DNA of 34,830 nt from an uncultured Akkermansia sp. Its GTDB lineage: Bacteria; Verrucomicrobiota; Verrucomicrobiia; Verrucomicrobiales; Akkermansiaceae. The stretch lies in assembly GCA_947588735.1 (NCBI GenBank), contig CANQAD010000017.1, forward strand, positions 1 to 34,830, in the 5' to 3' direction. The position numbers and the translations under genes were made by a program. Below are positions 1 through 6,635 of this stretch, one piece after another. Under the pieces are notes generated by a model. It was not told where the DNA came from, searched no databases, and was given only the letters and a program-made list of their open reading frames with translations. How positions within the stretch are numbered: position 1 is the stretch's first letter; the number at the start of each line of letters is the position of its first letter.

Positions 1-90
1 TGGTCCTTGTTCTGCTGCTGGTCCTTGTTCTGCTGCTGGTCCTTGTTCTGCTGCTGGTCCTTGTTCTGCTGCTGGTCCTTGTTCTGCTGC
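1..90. repeat. 18-bp perfect tandem repeat, five copies in window
   Basis: The unit TGGTCCTTGTTCTGCTGC occurs five times without a mismatch from base 1 to 90, and may continue beyond the edge. On the minus strand it encodes the hexapeptide QQQNKD within the BatB-C fusion. Since 18 is a multiple of three, gain or loss of units changes the linker length without a frameshift. Perfect identity of the copies points to recent expansion by slippage or unequal exchange. Confidence 0.95.
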
Positions 91-1523
91 TGTTTCAGGC
101 GTTCAATTTCTTCTTCAATTTTTTGAATTAGCACGCGCAGTTTATCAGAATTTTGCTTCGCCTGTATAAGGTCAGGCTTGGCGTGCAGAGCGTCCTCATA
201 CGGGGAGAGTATGGATTTGAGTTCATCCACAATTTTTTGAAGAGCCTCGGGGGAGACTTTTGCACCGGATTCTTGTGTGCAGAGGTTGCGAATCTCTTCA
301 AAGCAAGCACGCGCGCGTTGGTTTCCGAGCGCCAGAAGTGCGGCTGATTGCAGCCCAGGATCGTCGGTCAGCAGAGCTTCGGATAAGAGTTCGCGGGCTG
401 TGTCTGTGTTGTTATTGCGCAGAGCGTGCAGAGCCTCGGCATACGATTTAGCAGGGGATCGTGAAGCCTCCGCATACCCGGGAGTTGGCAAAAACAGCAA
501 AGCTACGGGAAGCAACAGGGCGCCTTGCCGCGGCACATGCCAGCCCGTGGCCAAAAGGATACCTGCAAGGAGAAGGAAAAGCGCCGGAATTGCAAACCAC
601 GCAAAAAGATCCCTTGGCACGCGCCCGGAATCAAAAGCTTCCTCATGTTTGGTGAGTCGTGAGGCCGTGTCGCGAGCAAAGGCGGAGAGATCCGCGCCAG
701 AACCCATGACGAAAAAATCACCGCCGGTATCGCGGGCAAGGCGTTGCAGGGAAGCTGTGTCCAGCTTGCTGATGACATGCTTGCCGGAGGCATCCTGCCA
801 GAGACCGTTCTCTCCATGGGGATCGGGGATCGGGGCTCCGGTGGGAGTGCCCACTCCCACCGTGATGACGAGCATGTTTTTTTTACGGGCCTCCTCGGCC
901 AGGGAAACCGGTGTGTCCACGGTGTCTTCGCCATCGCTGAGAATGACGAGAGCGTTTGCGCTGTCTGGCGCACTGCGGGTAAAAGTGGAGAGAGCGCAGC
1001 GCAGAAGCTGGTCAAAATTGGTTCCTCCACTGCCGGCCCAGTCCCGGTTCACCTGCTCCAGGGCATCGCGCAGGGCAGTGTGGTCGTGGGTGAGGGGAAC
1101 TACGAGATCCGCCTCACCAGAAAAAACAATGAGCCCAATTTTATCGCTTGGAAGGGCATCGATGAGTTCATAAGCCGCAGCACGGGCTTCTTCCAGACGG
1201 GAGGGAGCGACATCCGTCGTTTCCATGGAGCGGGAAATATCCAGAGCAATCAGCAGGTTGCGTCCGGTAGCCGAGGCAGATCCGGGTTCATAGCCGTTGA
1301 TGGGGCGGGCAAGGGCGAAAATGATGCATACGAGTGCGGGAATAAGAAGGAAAAGAGGCAGCGCGACGCGCCAGGCAGGAGGCGCGATGACCAGCTCCGG
1401 ATGCTGTGGAGACACAAGCGCGGTCCATGCTTTGCCGAGACGCCGCCGCCACAGCAGAACCGTCACTCCCAGTATGACCGGGAGCAGCAGGAGCATCAGA
1501 ACGTGCGGGTATAGAAAACTCAT
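1..1523 (-). CDS. BatB-like VWA protein fused to BatC-like TPR region (partial, runs off left edge)
   Basis: About 507 residues are visible; the 3' end lies outside the window. Two membrane segments sit near residues 8-25 and 52-71, followed by a von Willebrand factor A domain with a MIDAS motif DISRS (about 95-99), a TNF threonine motif and LSDGEDT. A further hydrophobic stretch pair follows the VWA domain, then an alanine-rich helical, TPR-like part (ALHALRNNNTDTARELL) and a charged coil ending in repeats of QQQNKD. BatB and BatC are usually separate genes in Bacteroides-type aerotolerance operons, so this looks like a BatB-BatC fusion. The ATG overlaps the stop of the upstream gene in an ATGA (1520-1523), implying translational coupling. 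Membrane-anchored VWA proteins of this operon are thought to form a periplasm-facing complex with MoxR; the exact role is unproven. Confidence 0.85.
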   Translation of the reverse strand, partial: MSFLYPHVLMLLLLPVILGVTVLLWRRRLGKAWTALVSPQHPELVIAPPAWRVALPLFLLIPALVCIIFALARPINGYEPGSASATGRNLLIALDISRSMETTDVAPSRLEEARAAAYELIDALPSDKIGLIVFSGEADLVVPLTHDHTALRDALEQVNRDWAGSGGTNFDQLLRCALSTFTRSAPDSANALVILSDGEDTVDTPVSLAEEARKKNMLVITVGVGTPTGAPIPDPHGENGLWQDASGKHVISKLDTASLQRLARDTGGDFFVMGSGADLSAFARDTASRLTKHEEAFDSGRVPRDLFAWFAIPALFLLLAGILLATGWHVPRQGALLLPVALLFLPTPGYAEASRSPAKSYAEALHALRNNNTDTARELLSEALLTDDPGLQSAALLALGNQRARACFEEIRNLCTQESGAKVSPEALQKIVDELKSILSPYEDALHAKPDLIQAKQNSDKLRVLIQKIEEEIERLKQQQNKDQQQNKDQQQNKDQQQNKDQQQNKD

Positions 1524-3151
1524 GGCGCAAAGCGGGTGCGTAATTCTGAAAAAGAAAAGCCAAGCAGCAGGAGAATAAGAGCCGCCGACAGCGGGTACAT
1601 AAAGAGTGACTCGTAGCTCACTAATGTGCGGCGAGTGGCATCCGTCTTTTCCAAGGAATCAATGCTGCGGAAAGCCTGTTGCAGTTGGGCGCCGCTGCCG
1701 GCGCGGTAAAAACGCCCTCCTGTGAGAGAAGCAATCTCACGCAGCGTTTTTTCATCAAAGATATCGACATCTGCCGTGTAACGTGAGAGACGCTCATCTC
1801 TACCAATGGCAATGGTGAAGATTTTGATGCCAAGTTTGGCAGCTTCCCTGGCGGCATCGACAGGGGAGATGGAGCCGCTGTTGTTCACGCCATCTGTCAC
1901 AAGGATGATGACCTTGGATTTGGTTTCTTCGCGTTCGTGCAGACGAGTGGCAGCCCCGGCGATGGCCGTGCCGATAGCCGTGCCGTCCGGCTCCACATAG
2001 CCGGGGCGATCGGGTTGGCCAAATTGTCCGACCTCGGGTAAGTAGAATTGCTCCATAATGTAGCGCAAGATGGCATGATCAAGCGTGAGCGGGCTGCAAA
2101 GCTTAGCCCGACCCGCAAAGGCCAGCAGACCAATGCGATCGTTGGGGCGATCTGCGATGAAGTTGGAGATAACGTGCTTGGCGGCTGTGAGGCGGTCCAC
2201 CTTGGTGCGCACGGATCGGCCTCGGTCATCACGCACAGAAAAAACCATGTCACGCAGGCTCATGGAACCGGAAAGATCACAAGCGATCATGATGTCGATG
2301 CCGCTTACTTTCTGTTCCTCGTGCTCGAAACGCCAGCGAGGTTGAGCAAGAGCCAGGATGAGGGCAGCAGCAGCCAATGCAGAGCAGACGGGGCCGATGC
2401 GACCGGCAAGAGAGCGCGGCTGGCGCAGCATGGAGCTAATAAACTTGAGAGTTGGCAGACAGATGCTGCCCTCTGCGCCCCTGTGACGTCGCAAAAAGAG
2501 AAGAGGAATAATGAGCAGCAAAGCCCACAGCCAGCCGGGATCGCCCCACACAAGCTCACGTGAGCCACCCACTGCTGCCAGAGGGAAAAACGCGTGCAGC
2601 GGTGGGGAGGTGGGAGGATTCTGCAAGGCTTGTTGTGCCTCGCGAATTTGGCAGAGGATGTCGCGCGCACGGGCGAGAAAGTCGCTCATGGCGGCGGCGT
2701 CACCAGCGTCACTGTCGGCGTATTTGAGTTCGGCGAGCTGTTCAAGCAAGGAGAGCATGGGCAGGCGCAGGGCCTCGGGTACAGCAGCCAGAGAATCGAT
2801 GCGGCGACTGAACTCTTCGTGCGTCTCGTAGAGAGCGGGATCCTGCAGCTCCCCTTGCAAGAAACGGCGGAGGATCATGGAGAGTTGCAGGCTGAAGTCG
2901 CGAAGCAGCGGAGGGCAGTTTGTTTCCAGAGCATCTAAGGCATCCAGCGCTTGCTGCGCCGGGGAAATAGGAACCTCCTCCGTACGCGTGCGCCTCCGAT
3001 ACAGGTAGATATACAGCCCGGATCCCATGAGGACGATGAGTAGAGCAAGGAGCAACCACCACATCCAGCCGGCAGAGGCAAACTGCTCGGACGGAAGCTC
3101 GGGGGCGAGCTCCGGGATGGAATCAAGAATGCTGGTGAATTCAGGTGGCAT
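1520..3151 (-). CDS. DUF4381 domain fused to BatA-type VWA protein
   Basis: 543 residues in one uninterrupted frame. Residues 1-180 look like a DUF4381 protein: a short N-terminal ectodomain, a membrane segment at about 29-50, then a helical cytoplasmic domain (LRDFSLQLSMILRRFLQGEL). From about 200 a BatA-type protein begins: membrane segments near 205-220 and 250-270, then a VWA domain with MIDAS CDLSGSMS (291-298), VTDGVNNSG, and a final membrane helix near the C terminus (MYPLSAALILLLLGFS). In related operons DUF4381 and BatA are normally separate adjacent genes, so this is an apparent fusion. It begins 3 nt after the DUF58 gene ends and overlaps the next gene by 4 nt, consistent with one tightly coupled operon. 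Confidence 0.88.
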   Translation of the reverse strand: MPPEFTSILDSIPELAPELPSEQFASAGWMWWLLLALLIVLMGSGLYIYLYRRRTRTEEVPISPAQQALDALDALETNCPPLLRDFSLQLSMILRRFLQGELQDPALYETHEEFSRRIDSLAAVPEALRLPMLSLLEQLAELKYADSDAGDAAAMSDFLARARDILCQIREAQQALQNPPTSPPLHAFFPLAAVGGSRELVWGDPGWLWALLLIIPLLFLRRHRGAEGSICLPTLKFISSMLRQPRSLAGRIGPVCSALAAAALILALAQPRWRFEHEEQKVSGIDIMIACDLSGSMSLRDMVFSVRDDRGRSVRTKVDRLTAAKHVISNFIADRPNDRIGLLAFAGRAKLCSPLTLDHAILRYIMEQFYLPEVGQFGQPDRPGYVEPDGTAIGTAIAGAATRLHEREETKSKVIILVTDGVNNSGSISPVDAAREAAKLGIKIFTIAIGRDERLSRYTADVDIFDEKTLREIASLTGGRFYRAGSGAQLQQAFRSIDSLEKTDATRRTLVSYESLFMYPLSAALILLLLGFSFSELRTRFAP

Positions 3152-3154
3152 GGA

Positions 3155-4045
3155 TCAGTGGAGGAAAAGCCGACTGCGGCGTTTGAAAAGAGCACGCAGC
3201 TTGGGCATAAAGTCATCGTTGGTAAGCAGGTGAAGACTGTCGATTGCCATTTGTCCGAAGAGCTTATCCCACTCTGCAAAATGGGAATGCACGCGTTTGG
3301 CATGTTCTGCACGCAGGGAGGCATCTGACAGATTGGCGGCGAACTGGGCGCCGCTTTCCGCATCCAGCGCATAGATGCGACCGGCCGGGGGCAGGGTCAT
3401 TTCCAACGGATCGTTCACGCGCATGGGGATCAGCTCGTGGCGGAAGTTGAGCTTACCGATGGCCTGCTTATCCGGGGCAAAGAGAAAATCGCTGATCATG
3501 ACCAGCAGCGTCTTTTTGCGCTGGGTGCGCAACAATTCATCCACTACCGAGGCCACATCTTCACCGGCACCGTCCGGTGGTGCGGTGAGAATGGCACTGA
3601 GCACGCGCAGATATTGGCGCGCGCCTTTGGCGGGAGGCAGGTAGAAATGCGGGTTGCAGCCAAAGATAAGCAGCCCGGTCTTATCGCCGTTGAGCGCAGC
3701 GCTGTAGGCAAGAGTGGTGGCGATACGCGCGGCGTACTCCAACTTGGAATCCGGACTCAGGCCGCTCGCATAGCGCATGGAGGCGCTGGCATCTACTGCG
3801 AGAAGGAGAGCTTGCTCACGCTCCTCGTGAAACTTGCGTACGTAGGGGATACCAGTGCGGGCGGTGACTTTCCAATCGATAAAGCGCGGTTCATCACCGG
3901 GCGTGTATTCACGGAATTCATCGAAGTCAAGTCCCTGTCCGCGGAAGCCGGATCGATACAGCCCGGCGAAGGTGGCAGTGACCAAACGCCGCGCCTGCAT
4001 CTCAATGCGGCGAACCCGCTGCATGATGTCCTGCGTCTTATCCAT
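3155..4045 (-). CDS. DUF58 domain-containing protein
   Basis: 296 residues. The family signature is clear: FRGQGLDFDEFREYTPGDEP followed by RFIDWKVTART (about 35-64), then a VWA-like fold with VDASAS (84-89). There is no signal peptide or membrane helix, so it should be cytoplasmic. DUF58 proteins are almost always encoded directly after a MoxR AAA+ ATPase and before BatA/BatB membrane proteins, as here; the moxR stop lies 27 nt upstream. Its molecular role is not established; a substrate or adaptor of MoxR is the common hypothesis. Confidence 0.92.
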   Translation of the reverse strand: MDKTQDIMQRVRRIEMQARRLVTATFAGLYRSGFRGQGLDFDEFREYTPGDEPRFIDWKVTARTGIPYVRKFHEEREQALLLAVDASASMRYASGLSPDSKLEYAARIATTLAYSAALNGDKTGLLIFGCNPHFYLPPAKGARQYLRVLSAILTAPPDGAGEDVASVVDELLRTQRKKTLLVMISDFLFAPDKQAIGKLNFRHELIPMRVNDPLEMTLPPAGRIYALDAESGAQFAANLSDASLRAEHAKRVHSHFAEWDKLFGQMAIDSLHLLTNDDFMPKLRALFKRRSRLFLH

Positions 4046-4072
4046 GAACGTGACGATCCAGCTCTGCCTTCA

Positions 4073-5062
4073 TCAGGGAACGGGAACTTTCGAGAGGATG
4101 CGGTCAATGACATCATCTGCCGTTACATTGGCCGCCTCGGCTTCATAGGAGAGAAGGATGCGGTGCCGCAGGATATCGTGAGCCAGATCCTTCACATCCT
4201 GCGGAGTTACGTACGCGCGCTGGCGAGTAAATGCGAGCGCTTTGGAGGCCAAGGCGATGTTGATGGTGGCACGAGGGGAAGCGCCCGCCCGCACCATGCC
4301 GGCCAGCGTGCGATCGACCTTTTCCGGGGAACGCGTGGTACGCACTAAATCAACAATGTAGTGCTGCACAGCCGGATCGATGAAAATTTGATCCACCAAT
4401 TCGCGAGACGCCTCAATGTCCAGCGCATCCACCACCGGATGAGTGGCGGGGGGAGGTTCCGTGCGACCCATGAGGGTGAGCACTTGCAGCTCTTCATCGC
4501 GCGTGGGATAGTTCACCACCACCTTGAAAAGAAAACGGTCGAGCTGCGCCTCGGGGAGCTGGTAGGTGCCTTCTTGTTCAATGGGATTTTGTGTGGCAAG
4601 AACGAGGAAAGGAGCGGGCAGCGGGTAACTGGTCTCGCCCAGAGTGACCTGACGCTCCTGCATGGCCTCCAGCAAGGCGCTCTGCACTTTGGCCGGTGCG
4701 CGGTTAATTTCATCCGCCAGGATAAGGTTGGCAAAGATGGGCCCTTTTTTGGGCGAAAATTGACGCAGATCCGGGTTGTAGATCATGGTGCCAACCAAGT
4801 CTGCCGGCAGAAGATCCGGTGTGAATTGGATGCGCGAGAACTCGGCGTGCAGGGCGCCCGCCAGCGCTTTCACAGAGAGAGTTTTGGCGAGTCCGGGGAC
4901 ACCCTCCAGCAGCACATGCCCCCTGCAAAGCAGGCACAGGATAAGGCGTGAAATGAGATCCTGCTGGCCAACTACGACCTTACCGATTTCCAATTTGGCC
5001 GTACTGATCCACGCAGACCGGTGCACGATCTGGTCAGTTAATTCCTTGGTGTTTGTTTCCAT
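4073..5062 (-). CDS. MoxR family AAA+ ATPase
   Basis: 329 residues, typical for the family. Walker A is GVPGLAKT (54-61), Walker B LILADEIN (113-120) followed by RAPAKVQSALLEAMQERQV, and the sensor region reads LATQNPIEQEGTYQLPEAQL; the C-terminal lid with TLAGMVRAGASPRATI is also present. MoxR ATPases act as chaperone-like remodellers, with neighbouring VWA proteins as likely partners. The ATG at 5062 is preceded on its strand by GAGGGAAG, a good ribosome-binding site, which fixes the start. It is the first gene of the operon that continues with DUF58, DUF4381-BatA and BatB-C. Confidence 0.95.
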   Translation of the reverse strand: METNTKELTDQIVHRSAWISTAKLEIGKVVVGQQDLISRLILCLLCRGHVLLEGVPGLAKTLSVKALAGALHAEFSRIQFTPDLLPADLVGTMIYNPDLRQFSPKKGPIFANLILADEINRAPAKVQSALLEAMQERQVTLGETSYPLPAPFLVLATQNPIEQEGTYQLPEAQLDRFLFKVVVNYPTRDEELQVLTLMGRTEPPPATHPVVDALDIEASRELVDQIFIDPAVQHYIVDLVRTTRSPEKVDRTLAGMVRAGASPRATINIALASKALAFTRQRAYVTPQDVKDLAHDILRHRILLSYEAEAANVTADDVIDRILSKVPVP

Positions 5063-5113
5063 ACGCTTCCCTCAGGATAGCACGTTGGCCGGTCAATTCA
5101 AGCTGCTTTTTGC

Positions 5114-5126
5114 AGTGTGACACACT
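5114..5126. promoter_or_regulatory. 13-bp palindrome upstream of moxR
   Basis: AGTGTG-A-CACACT is a perfect inverted repeat with 6-bp arms and a one-base centre, about 52 nt upstream of the moxR ATG. Position and symmetry suit a dimeric regulator. No second copy was seen, so this is only a candidate operator. Confidence 0.25.
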
Positions 5127-5153
5127 TTGGCGGGCAATCGTTGAAGGCGGCTA

Positions 5154-5569
5154 TTCTACAGGCACATCAGTCCCGAGAAAAACGCGACCCTGCAGCCGAC
5201 GAAAATGGCGTCCAAATAGTGATCATTTTTTGATAATTCGCGATGACGATTTGAATGCGAGCACGCTACCCTCGAGGTGCAGGGCGGCAGACGGTTGTAA
5301 GATCGTTTAGCCAGCCTTCAGGATTGCCACGCATGGACGAAAGTACGTGGGACGAGCTTGAGGCAAAGCGAATGCGGAGCGGAATTTTCGGAAGCAAAGG
5401 TGTGTGAGGAGGAGGCATCCGGAGTTACGCCATGCCGGGTTCGCCACCTTGCGCAATCGTCAATGGGTTGCCGTCATGCCGACGAGCTTTCATCCTCTTT
5501 CGAAGGCATGAGAGATGAATTGAATTGCGCCTGGAGTCAATTTTCCTGGGACGCGTGTGTTCTACAGGC
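5154..5569. repeat. Repeat element E1 with terminal inverted repeats and 10-bp flanking direct repeat
   Basis: This gene-free interval between moxR and the lipoprotein gene holds a degenerate member of the window's repeat family. The left end reads ACATCAGTCCCGAGAAAA (from 5164) and the right end, reverse-complemented, ACACGCGTCCCAGGAAAA (to 5559). The 10-mer TTCTACAGGC lies directly outside both ends (5154-5163 and 5560-5569), as expected of a target-site duplication. The interior has the family's GATGACGATTTG block and a segment (5415-5442) shared with element E6. The right copy of the 10-mer contains the stop codon of the lipoprotein gene, so the insertion would have landed exactly at that gene's end. 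Confidence 0.7.
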
Positions 5570-6329
5570 CGATGCGATCGGTGATGACATCTGTGATGGG
5601 GCGATTTCGAATCTTGTCGATCAGGGTAGAATCACCGAGCATATCCGGAGCGCATTGGCGCACAAGTTTGCCGAGACGCTCTGCCCAAGAGCGCAAGTTA
5701 ACATCCGCATTGCCGGTTTTTTTATACGCCTCGGCAGAAATGAGGCGTGCGGTTTTGCGATTGCTGTCCTTGCAGGCAAGTAACAGCTCCCCGGATTTGA
5801 CATCGCGAATGGTGAGTTCAAGGCAAATATCACCCTCGGCGAATTTTCCCACAACATTGGAAACACCGGGTATTTTGATGAAGTGGCCGGTGATGCTGGA
5901 GAGGATGCGCAGCAGAGGGCGCTGCGGGCGGAAGTGAACCAGCGCCGTGTCCACGCGGATACAGGCTTTTTGAGGGTCATCAGTAAGCGACCAGTCGGTC
6001 TTGTTGGCAGCATTGCTTTCTTGCAGAGCTTTGCTGACGTAGCTCACCATGTAGTCGTGCATTTGGGGAACCATGAGGGGAGCCAGTTCTGGCTGGTCTT
6101 CTTCGACCTTCGAGATATCCAAGGGGGCAATGTAGATTGAGCCTCTTTTTTGATGGCGGTAGGGGTTGCCACCTCCCCATGTCCACCCGCCATTTACTGA
6201 ACTCTTCAAAGAGCGGCGCAGTTGCACATCGTAGAGTCCACTCTCCGAAGTAAGCGTGTGTTGTTGTGCACAGGAGGCACACAGCAGGGAGAGCAGAAGA
6301 AGCAGGGTGAAGCAACGCAGTGCTGACAT
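5562..6329 (-). CDS. Lipoprotein, possibly DUF3313-like
   Basis: 255 residues from the ATG at 6329; a TTG six codons upstream is in frame but lies inside the predicted -10 region, so I prefer the ATG. The N terminus is a lipoprotein signal (LLLLLSLLCASC, with the final Cys as likely lipidation site). The mature part has IYIAPLDISKVEEDQ, a central ITGHFIKIPGVSNVVGKFAEG and a beta-rich LELTIRDVKSGELLLACKDS, a pattern resembling DUF3313 envelope lipoproteins; I hold that family assignment loosely. The gene appears monocistronic, with element E1 directly behind its stop and repeat copy A upstream of its promoter. Confidence 0.8.
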   Translation of the reverse strand: MSALRCFTLLLLLSLLCASCAQQHTLTSESGLYDVQLRRSLKSSVNGGWTWGGGNPYRHQKRGSIYIAPLDISKVEEDQPELAPLMVPQMHDYMVSYVSKALQESNAANKTDWSLTDDPQKACIRVDTALVHFRPQRPLLRILSSITGHFIKIPGVSNVVGKFAEGDICLELTIRDVKSGELLLACKDSNRKTARLISAEAYKKTGNADVNLRSWAERLGKLVRQCAPDMLGDSTLIDKIRNRPITDVITDRIGL

Positions 6330-6335
6330 GCTGCC

Positions 6336-6364
6336 AGCATACCACAATGCGGGAGAACTTGCAA
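6336..6364 (-). promoter_or_regulatory. Promoter of the lipoprotein gene
   Basis: TTGCAA (6359-6364), a 17-nt spacer and TATGCT (6336-6341) read on the minus strand. A transcript starting about 7 nt beyond the -10 box would begin at or next to the ATG at 6329, that is, be leaderless. Confidence 0.5.
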
Positions 6365-6384
6365 TACTTGTGCCGACAAAGGCA

Positions 6385-6583
6385 GGGCAACCGCATTAGG
6401 AAATGCGGTTGCTATTTACGATTGACGAGTTATGAATTACGATTTATTGATCATGTGCGCGTTGCGCAGATTTTTTTTTGAATCATGAACGTAGGCAGGA
6501 GAGTTCTTGAGAGCCATCATCATGATGATTGCTTGTTGTCATGTTTTTAATGCGTATCAACAATAATATCAGCCAACAAGGGC
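6385..6583 (+). repeat. ~200-bp repeat, copy A, with leading hairpin
   Basis: The first 26 bases form a hairpin (6387-6412: arms GCAACCGCATT and AATGCGGTTGC, loop AGGA). The rest aligns with the reverse complement of 23820-24020, sharing blocks such as TTTTTTTGAATCATGAA, CTTGAGAGCCATCA and an ATGCGNATCAAC block. It fills most of the gap between the UvrA-like gene and the lipoprotein promoter. No reading frame is conserved between the copies, so it is likely non-coding. Confidence 0.75.
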
Positions 6584-6635
6584 ATTTTCTCCGTTGATGA
6601 ACTTCTTTCAAATGCGTTTGCCCTGCCGACAAAGG

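Noticed and set aside
5074-5101. TTGAAT-16-TATCCT as the moxR promoter
   Set aside because: Transcription would start about 5 nt before the ATG and exclude the good ribosome site GAGGGAAG; the true promoter is probably farther upstream.
6387-6412. Repeat hairpins as ordinary intrinsic terminators
   Set aside because: Copy A, E4 and E7 hairpins lack a proper T-run in the direction of the adjacent gene; only copy B has a weak T-rich tail, so a general terminator role is not supported.
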